In this document: one piece after another, positions 46,525 to 58,607 of the stretch
Layout: each line of letters starts with the position of its first letter
Position numbering within the stretch: the stretch's first letter is position 1
From: Tetrahymena thermophila SB210
Lineage: Eukaryota; Ciliophora; Oligohymenophorea; Hymenostomatida; Tetrahymenidae
Direction: 5' to 3'
Length of the DNA stretch: 64,000 nt
NCBI RefSeq assembly: GCF_000189635.1
Contig: NW_002476463.1
Location: forward strand, 930,001-994,000
The notes under the pieces: generated by a model
What the model was told of the DNA's origin: nothing
Seen by the model: the letters and a program-made list of their open reading frames with translations, nothing else
Databases searched by the model: none
Program-made: the position numbers and the translations under genes

Positions 46525-48251
46525 ATGAAAGAAGTATCATTTATTATATTTAAAAATTATAAAAAAGACAGTCATTATCAAGCGAAGTGCCATTTCTTCA
46601 TCACATAAATATAGAGTTTATTTATGTTTATTCTTATTACAGCCTTGATGCAATTTTCAAATCATTTAGCTGTATATTTGATTTATTGCTCCCCTATGTA
46701 TTTCTTCTTAATCTGCTTTTAATGGTTCGTTTTTTGGAAACCTGAGTCTGATCTTACTAAACGCTTTCATATATTTAACACAATTATGTTTATAATTTGC
46801 CTACCCATATTTTTTGGCATATTCTTTGCTGTCTTTCATCCAACAGCATCTTTATATTTCAAATAAGCTTAAAATTGTTAGATGACTGGTAAGCTAAGCA
46901 ATTGGATAGAGTCTACAGAGAAATATTCAATTCTTTATATCAACTTCGAATACGAAGGGAAAAAATACCTAGGATAAGCTTGTGCATCTAGTTTCTTCTA
47001 AGCTAAAACAATTAGCCCTATCTATCCATATATATTTTATTATAAAAATGATTATATTTAGTAAGATATTATTTTATTTATGAATATTAAATAAATTATA
47101 TATCTTTTTATTTATCAGATGTGGTCCTACAGATGGAAATAGGACATCTCCACAATATCATAGAATATTACCCTAAAATAATTAGAATCAAATATAAGTA
47201 GATAATCATCAAAGACTTCTAAAATCGAGTAGTAGCCATAGTAGTAGTAGTAATCCTAGTTCTAGCTCTAATTCTAGTTCATCTGGTATAATATAGATTT
47301 TTGTGTTTAAAACTTAAATTTTTAAATTATTTAAAAGAATCTTGTTTGGGAGAATACCTATGGAGTGATGTTAAAATAGCTAGTTGGCTATGTCAGGAAA
47401 AATATTTTAATGTAGAAGATTATATGGATCCTAGGGATTGTTATGTTAACTTTTTTAATGGGAACAAAGCATTTATGAACGGCTTATTAAGATATCCAAT
47501 GAAAGACGTATATAGCTTTCCTTTGGTTTCATATAAGCCTTATGCCTACTTTCCTAAAATTGAATTAATATGCTTGATATTATTTAGCTATTATAATTGG
47601 ATATTATCATTTAATTCAATATTTTTGTACACCACGAATTGTATTCTCTAAAATATGAAAAACCTTTAAAAGCATATGCTTTTTCTAAAAATAATACCAA
47701 ACCCAACAAAATAGGAGTAAACTAGTTAAGAGTTACTTAAATTGAAGCCAAAAATAAATTAATTAGATTAACCATAAATAAATGCAGTTATCAATAACTA
47801 GATTCATGATATACCTTAACTATAATAAATTGAAAATCCAATATTGTCACCAAATCAAGATTAACAATAATTAAATTCTTCACCATAAATCAATTAAGTT
47901 CAAAGATATTAAATAGAAAGAGTAACAGAGTAAAATAACATGTATAGTGAAGATAATGTTCTTAAAAGAGATATTGAAATTTTAAATCCTAAGACATTAA
48001 ATGAAATACCAGCTCAGACATTAGCTGGAGTAGAAGATTAGCTAAAAATAGATAATGAAGATAAGTAAAATAATATGTATAGTGAAGATAATGTTCTTAA
48101 AAGAGATATTGAAATTTAAAATCCTAAGACATTAAATGAAATACCAGCTCAGACAATAGCTGGAGTAGAAGATTAACTAAAAATGGATAATGAAGATAAT
48201 ATTATTAAACCTGGTTTTGTTAATCATTAAATTTAAAAATCTATATTTTGA
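46525..48251 (+). CDS. Delta-subfamily membrane protein with duplicated tail segment
   Basis: Exons are 46525-47060, 47119-47285 and 47338-48251 (1617 bases, 538 residues, the longest member). MKEVSFIIFKNYKKD, IYCSPMYFFLICFQWFVFW, CLPIFFGIFFAVFHPTAS, NCQMTGKL, NFEYEGKKYLGQACAS and CGPTDGNRT lead to a Ser linker (SSSSHSSSSNPSSSS). Exon 3 opens ESCLGEYLWS, then DVKIASWLC, DCYVNFFNGNKA and LICLILFSYYNWILSF. The Gln/Asn-rich tail contains a 45-residue unit (NNMYSEDNVLKRDIEI through GVEDQLKIDNEDKQ) twice in tandem, which neither of the other delta genes has. The duplication is exactly 135 bases and preserves the frame. No lesion is seen. Confidence 0.87.
47932..48201 (+). repeat. In-frame 135-base tandem duplication in a delta tail
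   Basis: ATGTATAGTGAAGATAATGT occurs at 47940 and 48075, exactly 135 bases (45 codons) apart. The two units differ at only a few bases, for example TTTTAAAT against TTTAAAAT, so the event is recent compared with the divergence of delta genes. Confidence 0.9.
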
Positions 48252-49018
48252 CTATGCTTTCTTTGTTCAGTGTTTATAAAATATTAATTTAGATTTTAAT
48301 CAATTATTAAAATTTTTTTGCTATAAAGAATTAAATGTTTTTAATAAATATATATATATTCCTAAAATATGAAGAGATCAATAGGATAGATACAACAAAA
48401 ATTTAGTGAAAAATACTATTTAATTGATGAATATTTGTTGTAAATAATTTAAAATAATGATTTTAATTTAATTGAATCAAAGGAGAATAAAATTAGAGGA
48501 ATTGAAAAAATAGAGCTCATTTAAACTAATATAGAAAACTCTGACTTAAAATCTTTTGAAAAACTCATCAATTTTACTTTTCAAGTTAGATCATCAATTT
48601 TACATTTTTTGCTAAAATAAGCCTCACTATTTTCTGAAAATAAAATTTTTTTGTTATTTTTATTTAGAAAATCGACTTAAATTAGAGTTTTCATTTAAAT
48701 TTAGAAAATTTGATTTTAAATAAGGCTTAATTAGAAAAATAAAAATAAAAATTTACATTAAATATTATAAAAATTATTAAAATAATATAATAAATTATAA
48801 TTAAAAAATAATATCAAAAAATAAAAAATGATTGAAAAATTTGAAAAACTTATTTTGTTATTTAATTAAAAAGTTATGCTAGTAGAATGATTTAACTTTT
48901 TAAGTTTTTGGTATTAATTTATTAAAAATTCTTTATAGAAGATTACCAAATTAATATAATAGTTAATTCACAAGATTATTAATTAGGCAAGAACAAAATT
49001 AATATTGAAAGGTTAGAA
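48252..49018. other. Delta 3' flank, then epsilon promoter-proximal DNA
   Basis: The first 350 bases match other delta downstream DNA (AGAGATCAATAGG region). From about 48840 it resembles epsilon 5' flank. 48620-48830 is A+T-rich with nothing recognisable. No gene is seen. Confidence 0.55.
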
Positions 49019-49483
49019 ATGGAAGAACAGAAAAATGAAGTTCCTACTTTTTTTTACAATGAAAATAAAGATTCTGATCCTGATGTGAAAGGCCACTTCT
49101 TGGTTACATAATTATAGAGTTTATTTGTAGCTATATTTATCACAGCAACGATGCAATTTTCAAATTATTTAGCTGTATACTTGATTTATTTATTGTTACC
49201 TAATTTATTTCTTTATTTTATTTATTTAATGGTTCGCTTTGAAGGAAACCTAAAGCTGATCTTACATTACTCTACAACATATATAATGGATTAATGTTCA
49301 TTATTTGTTTACCCATTTACCTTAAGCCTAGTTTGAAAAACATTTAAATAACCCATAAGTATAATTTTTTAATCCTGCTTTTTCAGTGGTTGGGTCCCAA
49401 CAATAATAGATCATTAAAATGAAGATAATATTGTCAGATAACATGTAAAAATAGATATTTCTTTATAAAATCCTATGCTCTGA
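49019..49483 (+). pseudogene. Epsilon gene with large internal deletion
   Basis: It starts MEEQKNEVPTFFYNENKD with GHFLVTQLQSLFVAIFITA. A frameshift follows in the second hydrophobic segment (TTATTGTTACCTAATTTATT). After the ICLPI codons near 49310 the sequence jumps to the tail codons LPKPSLKNI and onward, ending at the epsilon stop 49481-49483. Roughly a kilobase is lost: the third segment, HPTAS, exon 2 and the start of exon 3. Confidence 0.85.
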
Positions 49484-50063
49484 TTTTGTGAAAATGTAAT
49501 TTTGAAGTAAATGTTTTTAACATAATATATTTTAGTTTAATTTAATTTAACTTATAAATTTAAAACTTTTTAACTATAAATTAAATATTCAAACTTTTGT
49601 ATTAGATTTCAATATCAATAAAAAACTATTATTTTGAAAAAAAATTATCAAGGTTCTTTAAAAAATATTTTAAAAGCATTCATAACAAAAATATTCATAT
49701 CGATTAATTTATATCCTCAGAACTAGTCAAATTAATATTGTAGTTTATCAAAATATCAATTTATTTGTCTAAATTCTACCTTTAATTAAAACTGTAATGA
49801 CTAAATAAAATAAATTATTAATTCAGGATAATATAGATGTATCATATTTAAAATCACAATTATTTTTTTGATAATATAAATAAATTATTTGATTTTTTTA
49901 AAAATACACAAAATTCTTAATCACCATAAAAAATATTTGATAAATAACTTATAAATTAAAGTTTTCACATGTATTCATTCTATCCTCCAAATAAATTAAA
50001 TTAATATTACAATAAACCAAAATAATAATTTATTTGTCTAAGTTTTATTTTTTACAAAAATTT
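49484..50063. other. Epsilon 3' flank
   Basis: Collinear with 42136-42720 after the gene at 40588 (ATTCATAT and TTTATTTGTCTAAATTCTAC landmarks). No gene is seen. Confidence 0.55.
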
Positions 50064-50215
50064 TAATGGATGTGCTCCTATAGATAGATGGTAATACTAT
50101 TGACTCTTCATATCATAGATCATTAACCTAAAATTATTATAATAGAACTGAAACAAATATTACTTATAGAATTCTTAGAATAAGAGGATGACGCAGCATC
50201 AATGGTAGCCATATT
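50064..50215 (+). pseudogene. Orphan epsilon exon 2 remnant
   Basis: A GGATGTGCTCCTATAGATAG start resembles the CGPLDGN codons. YHRSLT and ERILR-like codons follow, then a short GGTAGCC linker relic. The frame is broken early by TGG/TGA changes. No exon 1 or 3 is attached. Confidence 0.65.
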
Positions 50216-51680
50216 ATCATTTATTTTCTTTTAGGTCTATTTTTTATTTTATTCAATATATTTTTATTATTTTTTCAATAAATTAATTAGAAAAACTGTT
50301 TGAATTTAATTTAAATTATAATATTTATTAAATTTTGTTTAAACTTAAAAAAAAATATTATGATTCTAATTACATTAAATGCATAATTCATTTCACCTAA
50401 TTAACAATGTTAAAATTTAATTTTTTGTTTATTGCTTACGAAATTAAATTTTTTTGAAAAAACCTTTTATTTTAATTATTAAATAAAATTAATTTAACTT
50501 TAAGCAAAAAAATGTTAGCTCAATATTTAAAATTGATATGAATAAACAAACATTCTTTGAAAAAAATTATAACTTTTATTAACTAAATTTTATATACTTT
50601 AAATAAGTAATTTAATTTCAAGGTAATGGATTAAATATTTAAAATTAAAAAATACTTTGCTTGTATTTGAAGGAATTTATTATGAAAAAATTGGTATTTA
50701 TTCTAAAATACTGAAATTTAATAACATTAATTCTTTCCTATAAATTTAAATCTTCTTAGTCAATAACTTAATTCTACAGTTAATTTTTTTTATTTTTATT
50801 ATTTTTAAATTGTTCTGAAAAGCAATCGCTGATTATTTTTGTTAATAGTAAATTTTAAAAAATTAGCAAATTATTTAGAGTTTTAAAATAATTGAGAAAA
50901 ATATTATTATTAATAAAATTGAAAAAAAATAACTATATAATTAATTACCTTCAATTTATGCATTTTGATAAGATATTTACCTCTACCACATTCAATTGAT
51001 AACTTTCATAAAATTTGTAATAATAAGTTAATAGTTTTATGTTTTTTTTTTCATTATTTAATGATCAGTTTAGATTTCTTATCTCAATATAGAGTTTATT
51101 TAATTAAAAAAAAAATAATTAACTTATTTGTCTAACTTAATCAAGATAATTTATTGATTAAATTTTATCTATAAGTACTTTAGATTAACGCTTGAATTTG
51201 AATATCTTCTATTTATTAAAAATAAGCAATGGTAAAGAAAATCAAAAATAAGTAGAATGGTTCGTAAATAGATGGTGGGAGATATAGAAATTTAGTAATT
51301 TATTTTGCAATAATTTCCTCTATTTATTTCCTTAATAGTAAATTTAATTCTGTAAAATTTTAAGTACAAAAGGAGCTAAGAAATTACTAAGCCTATACAA
51401 AATGCTAAGTTAAATTTTTCTATAGCCTTTAATAAAACCATAAAATCAAAGGATACGATTGCAAATTTTATTAGAGCAAATTTACTTTATATTGATAGAG
51501 AAGCTTATTATTTTAGTTAGTTAAAAGTTGATCTTGTTAAAAGATTTAGATTTTTATGTATTTCATTGAATTTTGCTTGGTAGATAAACGCTAAATAGAA
51601 AGTTATCAAAATAAATAATATTTGGTATACAAGATTATTATTTAGGCAAAAACATAATTACTAATATTGAAAAGTTAGAA
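50216..51680. other. Intergenic with epsilon 5' flank
   Basis: 50216-50800 is A+T-rich with nothing recognisable. About 50810-51680 parallels 39740-40587 upstream of the other intact epsilon gene. No gene is seen. Confidence 0.55.
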
Positions 51681-53177
51681 ATGGAAGAAGAGAAAAAAGA
51701 TGCTCCTACATTTTTTTACAATGAAAATAAAGATCCTGATCCTGATGTGAAAGGCCACTTCTTTATTACATAAATATAAACTTTGCTTGTGGCTATATTT
51801 ATCACAGCAATGATGCAATTTTCAAATCACTTAGCTGCATATTTGATTTATTGCTGCCCAATGTATTTCTTTATTGTGTTTATTTAATGGTTCGCTTTCT
51901 GGAGACCTGAAGCTGACCTTACATTGCCTTACAACATATATAATATAATAATGTTCGTTATTTGTTTACCTGTATTTTTTGGTGTCTTTTTTGCTGTTTT
52001 TCACCCAACTGCTTCTTTAGAATTTAAACAAGCTCAAAATTGCCAATTGGTAGGATAGTTAAGCAAATGGATTGAATTTAATGAGAAATATTCTATTCTT
52101 TACATTAATTTTGAATATGAGGGTAAGCAATACTTAGGATAAGCTTGTGCTTCTAATTATAACGATGCAAAGACAATTGCTCCAGTTTTTCCTTATAAAT
52201 TCTATTATAAATACGATTAAATAGCGTAAGTTATATTGCGTTATTTTTATCTTATATAACAATAATAATTATTACTTACTTAAATAGATGTGGTCCTCTC
52301 GATGGAAATAATACAGCGCCATAATACCATAGGTTACTAAGCTATAAAAATTTAAATTCTACTTAAGTTAATAGAAATGAAAGAATTCTTAGAACAGGAG
52401 GTGGAGGTGGCCATAGTAGTGGTGGAGGAAGCTCCAGCAGCAGTGGTAGCCACAGTAGTAGCCGTAGTTCAACTAGTATGAAATATTTTTTATTTATAAA
52501 TTTCACATATTTTTTTAAAAAAAGGTTCTTGTTACAGAGACTATAAATGGAGTTATGTAAAAATAGCTAGCTGGTTGTGTGAGGACAGAGATTTTGATAT
52601 AGAAGAATACACGACTCCAAAGTCATGCTATGTCAATTTTTTTAGTGGTGATAAAGCATATTAAAATGGACAATAAAGAGCTTTTATGAGAGATTCATAT
52701 AATTTTCCTTTGATAGCCTATAAGGAACGTGCTTACTATCCTCAAGCAGATTTAGTTTGCTTAATATTATTTAGCTATTACAATTGGATATTATCATTTA
52801 ATTCTATATTTTAGTACACAGCTAATTACATTCTCAAAAAAATTAGAAGAACCAGTTAAAATGGGTAGACAGCTATCTAAGCACTAGAATTTAAACCAAA
52901 TCCAAACCCAATATAAATCGAATAAATCAATAAAGAAACACCAACCATAAATTAAATTAATTAATAATAATAAGTAAATCATAATGATCACGTTGATTAT
53001 ATGCCTTAACCAAAATATGGGCAATAACAACTAATACATTAAAATTAGATTGAATAATTATTAAATCCTCTTTTTGCATTGATTGGACCCCAACAATAAC
53101 TAAACCATTAAAATGAAGATTAAATTGTAAAATAACCTGTAAAAATAGATAATTCTTTATAAAATCCTATGCTCTGA
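51681..53177 (+). CDS. Epsilon-subfamily four-pass membrane protein with Gly/Ser linker
   Basis: Exons are 51681-52225, 52288-52475 and 52525-53177 (1386 bases, 461 residues). MEEEKKDAPTFFYNENKD is nearly identical to the gene at 40588 through exon 1 (IYCCPMYFFIVFIQWFAFW; CLPVFFGVFFAVFHPTAS; GQACASNYNDAK). Differences concentrate in the exon 2 linker (GGGGGHSSGGGSSSSSGSHSSS here) and in the tail. There the PNPNQNQNP-type repeat is shorter and a dozen residues around NNPQVQY are missing. KWSYVKIASWLC, SCYVNFFSGDKA and LVCLILFSYYNWILSF are intact, as is the common ending NPML before TGA at 53175-53177. No lesion is seen. Confidence 0.87.
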
Positions 53178-54174
53178 TTTTGTGTAAATATATTTTTGTG
53201 TTAAATATTTTTAACGAATTTAATATTTTTATTTTATTTTAATTTAACTTTTAAATTTATAAATTTGTGGTCTGTCTTCAAAATTCACATTTTTGTTTTA
53301 GATCTCTATATTAATAGAAATGTATTAATTTTTTTTATTTAAAAAAATATCTAACAAATTTTAATTGGTTTTTTATAAAAACAACATTACAGTTTATCAA
53401 AATAATAATTTACTTATCTGAATTCTACCTTTAATTACAATTTTAACTCATAAATCAAACAAATTGTTTTAGATGGGATATTATAAGATTATCGTATTTA
53501 ATCACAATCAATTTAGATATAAATATAAATTATTTTTTTTAAAGCACGCAAAAACCGATCAACTAACTTTTAAAATAATTTTGTAAGCAACTAATAAATT
53601 ATAGTATTTATATGCAGTCATTTTATCCTCGAAGTAAATTAAATTTATATTACTATAAATCAAAATAATAATTATCTAAATTCTATTTTTACAACTATTT
53701 TAATACTTAAATCAAAAAAACTCTTAAAAAATGTCTTTTTACAATTGGTATTGATTATCGTAATTAAAATCAAAATTAATAATTGAATGACGAATTAAAA
53801 GATATAGATAAAAATATTAGAAATTTTCTAAATATTGTGAAATTAATCACACAATTAATTCGCTTTTTTTATTTTTTGTGAATTTTTAATGATGCTCCTG
53901 AATAAGTAGTTACAAAAATATAAATTGATATTCATTATTTTTATTAGTAATAAATGTAATGACCATGCTTATTAAATGCAAAAATTACCACAAGATTTTG
54001 AAATAAACTTTATCAAAAATTAGATCATGGTTATAGTAGCATTTAGATATAGATTTGATTAATTGGTTTGAATGAAATTTCTAACTAAAAGGTTAATAAA
54101 GTAATTAATTTCTGATATTTAAGATATTATCATTTGATTAAAAGTAGATAAAAAAGTATAGTTTTAAGAAGAGC
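53178..54174. other. Epsilon-gamma spacer
   Basis: Collinear with 42136-43172. The gamma 5' flank starts near 53770. No gene is seen. Confidence 0.6.
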
Positions 54175-55657
54175 ATGGAACAACAGAATAAATAACCATC
54201 AGTATTTATTTACAACTAAAAATATGACATTCTTGATACAAAAGTTCATTTCTTCACCACATAAATCTAGACTTTAGTTTTGGCAATATTTATCACAGCC
54301 ATGATGCAACATTCTAATCACCTAGCTTAATATCTAATTTATTGTTGCCCTATGTACTTCTTTATAGTCTTAATTTAGTGGTTCGTTTTTTGGAAACCAA
54401 AATGTGACCTTTCATTTGGGTTTAACATATATAATTTTATTATGTTCATAATTTGCTTACCTATATTTTTTGGAGTATTTTTTGCTGTTTTTCATCCAAC
54501 AGCTTCTTTAGAGTTTAAATAAGCTTAGAATTGCTAACTGATTGGTAAGTAAAGTAAATGGATTGAATTTACTGAGAAATACTCCATCCTTTATATCAAT
54601 TTTGAATATGAAGGAAAGCAATACTTAGGATAAGCTTGCGCTTCTAATTTCTATTAAGCTGAGACATCTAACCCAATTTTTCCATATTAATTTTACTATA
54701 AATATGATAAAGTTTAGTAACTTTAATTTCTTTTCTTTATAAAAATTGAATAATACCTCTTTTTATTAATTAGATGTGGTCCAATAGATGGAAATTCTAC
54801 AAATCCATAATATCCTAATAGAATGTTATCCTAAAATTATTTAAATTAAACGAATCCATATTATAACCAAAGAATTCTTTTAAGAAACCGTAATGGCAGA
54901 AGTAGCCTCAGTAGAGGTAATTCAAGATCAAGTAAAAAATAAATTTTTTAATTTTAGTTTTAATTGTATGTATTTATATATCATCTTAAAAGGTGCATGC
55001 TACAGAAGTTATTTATGGAGTAAAGTAAAAATAGCTAGCTGGCTATGCATTGGTAATGAATTCGATGAAGAAGATTACATGGAACCTAAATCATGTTATG
55101 TTAATTTTTTTAATGGAGATATAGCAACCTTAAACGGAATGTAAAGATTAGCTATGAAAGATTAGAATAGCTTTCCGTTGGTAGCATTTAAGTCTCATGC
55201 TTACTTCCCTGAAATAGATTTAGTTTGCTTAATAATATTTTCCTATTATAATTGGATATTATCTTTTAATTCTTTATTTTAGTACACAGCTTTTTATCTT
55301 CTCAAAAAGATTTCAAATAAAAACAACTAAAAAGTCATCCCACTAGAAATTTAACAATAATCTATTTAACAAGAACTCTAGCAAAATTAGTAGCAACCTA
55401 TTTAACAGGAGTAGTAAAATAAACATAAATTGAATTTTTATCCAAACTTAGTTCAAATAAATTAACAATAAATGAATATCAGCATGAGTAATTAAAGTGA
55501 TTATGTTGTTTAATCTTTAATGCCACATGATCAGTTTTAATAATCGTTTTATTAATAGCCAGACTCTAGTTAAATTCCAATTCATATAAAACATGGGTAA
55601 ACATTTTAAGATGATCTATAAAAAGATGATAACTCTGTTAAATCTTGCAAACTCTGA
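54175..55657 (+). CDS. Gamma-subfamily four-pass membrane protein
   Basis: Exons are 54175-54716, 54774-54931 and 54993-55657 (1365 bases, 454 residues). MEQQNKQPSVFIYNQKYD, IYCCPMYFFIVLIQWFVFW, CLPIFFGVFFAVFHPTAS, NFEYEGKQYLGQACAS and CGPIDGNST are present. The exon 2 linker is a short Arg/Ser/Gly stretch (RNRNGRSSLSRGNSRS), the undamaged version of the linker broken by TGA in the gene at 27559. Exon 3 opens SACYRSYLWS, then KIASWLC, SCYVNFFNGD and LVCLIIFSYYNWILSF. The Gln-rich tail ends KSCKL. A standard-code open frame at 54893-55144 is a mis-framed mixture of the linker, the intron and exon 3, not a separate gene. No lesion is seen. Confidence 0.87.
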
Positions 55658-57116
55658 TACTAAAATTTGAAATCCTCTTCTTTTAATGTTTTCATAATAT
55701 TTTTATTTGTTAAAATCTATGTTATATTTTAATCTCAATTATTAAGAAATAAAAGTTTTGAAGTAAATTTCAAGAATTTCATTTTATTTTTAGAAATTAA
55801 ATTTTATTTGGATTTTTATTTTCATGTTTGTGTATTTTTTATTTTAGATAATAGAGTTTTTTAAAATATTATTTTTTCAATTCTTAAATTTCATCTCTAT
55901 TTTTTTATTGAAAATTATTAAATAAATTTTGATTTATATAAATTTGGTATAAGATTTAGCATTGAAAATTTAAAGAGATAATAAAATAAATTGGTTATTT
56001 ATTTATTGTCATATTTATTCTAACAATTAATTTCTTTTAATTTTTTTAAGAACAATAGATTTATTGCTTTTAAAAATTGATGTCAAATTTTTAGCTAAAA
56101 CATTGAAAATTTAAAAAAGAGATTTAATGCAATTCAAACCTATAGTAGAAAAAATGACTTTAGAGCTTTATGTTTAATTATTCTATATTGACCAAGATTT
56201 TTATTTATTTATTATAAATATAAATTTTATCAATTAGTGTTGTGCTTACAGTTATGAGGTGAAACTTAATATATATTTAATAAATTATATGTTTATTATA
56301 TATTTGATTATAAAATTTAATTTATTTCGCGAGAAAGCTATAGCTTGGGATTAGTATTGGGGTTGATGTTAAATTTTTTGCTGGTTTATTATTATGCAGT
56401 TTAAAAAATAGCACTTCCAGGAAATTAAATTCTGCTATTGAGCTCTATTTTATAGCAAAATTAAAGTTAACTTTGAAAGAAATATTTTAATGAGACATAT
56501 GTATAGATAAACCTTTATCATTCTTAAAAATTATTTTGTAAACAAATAATAAATTATAGTATTTATATGCATTCATTTTATGCTTGAAATGAATTAAATT
56601 AATATTAACATAAATCTAAATATTAATTGTATAAATTCTATTATTACAACTATTTTAATGCTGATATCAAATAAACTCTTTGAAAATGGCTTTTACTCTT
56701 AGTAAAGATTATAATAGCTACAATGAAAATTAATTATTGAATGACGAACAAAGATGTTTAATAGATAAAAATATTAGATATTGGGAAATTAATCACACAA
56801 CTAATTAGCTTTTTAATTTGTGAATTTTAATGATGCTTCAGAATAAGTTGTTACAAAAATATAAATAGATATTTATTATTTTTATTATTAATAAATATCA
56901 TAAATATGCTTATTGAATGTAGAAATTACCACAAAATTATTAAATAAACTTAAAAAAAAATTAGATTAGGGTTATAGAAGAATTTAGATATATATTTGAT
57001 TAAATCGTTTGGATGAAATTTATAAATACAAGGTTGATAAATTAAATAATTTATAATATTTAAGAAATTATCATTTGATTAAAAGTAGAAGAAAAAAGTG
57101 TAATCTTAAGGAAATC
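55658..57116. other. Gamma 3' flank, unique DNA, then a gamma 5' flank
   Basis: 55658-55920 is gamma 3' flank. 55920-56500 is unplaced A+T-rich DNA with a small G+C patch at 56330-56365. From about 56505 it matches the epsilon-gamma spacer (CTTTATCATTCTTAAAAATT), although no epsilon gene precedes it. This indicates that the next gamma gene was duplicated with its spacer. Confidence 0.6.
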
Positions 57117-58607
57117 ATGGAACAGCAAACAAAATAACCACCTGTGTTTATTTACAATAAAAATTATGACACTCCTGATACAAAAGATCATTTCTTTGCT
57201 ACGCAAATCTAGACTTTAGTTTTGGCAATATTTATCACAGGCATGATGCAACTTTCTAATCATCTTGCTATATATCTAATTTATTGCTGCCCTATGTATT
57301 TCTTTATAGTATTACTTTAATGGTTGGTTTTTTGGAAACCAAAACGTGACCTCTCATTTGGGTTTAACATATATAATTTGGTTATGTTCATAATTTGTTT
57401 GCCTATATTTTTTGGAGTATTTTTTGCCGTTTTTCATCCTACTGCTTCTTTAGAATTTAAATAAGCTTAGAATTGCCAATTGATCGGTAAGTAAAGTAAA
57501 TGGATAGAATTTACTGAGAAATACTCCATCCTTTATATCAATTTTGAATATGAAGGAAAGCAATACTTAGGATAAGCTTGCGCTTCTAATTTCTATTAAG
57601 CTGATACAACTGACCCAATTTTTCCATATTAATTTTACTACAAATATGATAAAGTTTAGTAAGTTCATTTTCTCTTCTTTATAAAAATTGAATAATACCT
57701 CCTTTTATTAATTAGATGTGGTCCAATAGATAAAAATTTTACAGATCCATAATATCCTAATAGAATGCTATCCTAAAATGATATTCATTTACCTAATTCA
57801 TATAATAACCAAAGAATACTTAAAAGAGGTGGCGGTAGTAGAGGCGGGGGCAGCAGAGGTAGTTCAAGATCAAGTAAAAAATAAATTATTTAATATTGTT
57901 TTTAATTGATTGTATTTTTATGTAATTTAAAAGGTTCATGTTACAGAAGTTATTTATGGAGTAAAGTAAAAATAGCTAGCTGGCTATGCATGGATAGTGA
58001 TTTCGATGAAGAAGATTACATGTAACCTCAATCTTGCTATGTTAATTTTTTTAATGGAGATATGGCAGCATAAAACGGAGAATAAAGATAAGCTATGAAA
58101 GACTAAAATAGCTTTCCACTGATAGCATTTAAGTCTCATGCTTACTTCCCTGAAATAGATTTAGTTTGCTTAATAATATTTTCATATTATAATTGGATAT
58201 TATCTTTTAATTCTTTATTTTAGTACCCAGCTTATTATCTTCTCAAAAAGATTTCAAACAAAAACAACTAAAAAGTCATCCCACTAGAAATTTAGCCATA
58301 ATAATAGCAATCTATTTAACAGGAACTCTAGCAAAATTAGCTACAACCTATTTAACAGGAGTAGTAAAATAAATTTAATTTGGAATATTTTCCATACCTA
58401 GTCCAAATAAATTAACAATTAAAGAATAATAATCTCGATAATAATAATGATTATGCTGTTTAGTCTTTAATGCCACAAAGTGAGCTTTCATAATTGTTTT
58501 AGTAATAACCAGATCCTAACTAGGTTCCAATTCATACAAAGGATGGGTTAACACATTAATATAATCTATAAAAAGATTATAATTCTGCTAAATCTTGTAA
58601 TGACTGA
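57117..58607 (+). CDS. Gamma-subfamily four-pass membrane protein with Arg/Gly/Ser linker
   Basis: Exons are 57117-57658, 57716-57873 and 57934-58607 (1374 bases, 457 residues). MEQQTKQPPVFIYNKNYD, IYCCPMYFFIVLLQWLVFW, CLPIFFGVFFAVFHPTAS, GQACASNFYQAD and CGPIDKNFT mark exons 1-2. The linker is KRGGGSRGGGSRGSSRS. Exon 3 has SSCYRSYLWS, KIASWLC, SCYVNFFNGDMA and LVCLIIFSYYNWILSF. The tail diverges from the other gamma genes: it gains extra Gln residues, changes to FNLEYFPYLVQ, and ends KSCND. It is the second of two adjacent gamma genes in this block. The frame is intact. Confidence 0.87.

Noticed and set aside
47301..47651. Standard-code open frame of 116 codons as a stand-alone gene
   Set aside because: It is exon 3 of the delta gene at 46525 with a few intron codons in front. 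It ends at a TAA that codes Gln here.
54893..55144. Standard-code open frame joining linker, intron and exon 3
   Set aside because: Its first part is in the wrong frame and crosses intron 2 (54932-54992). The spliced ciliate-code model fits three sister genes.
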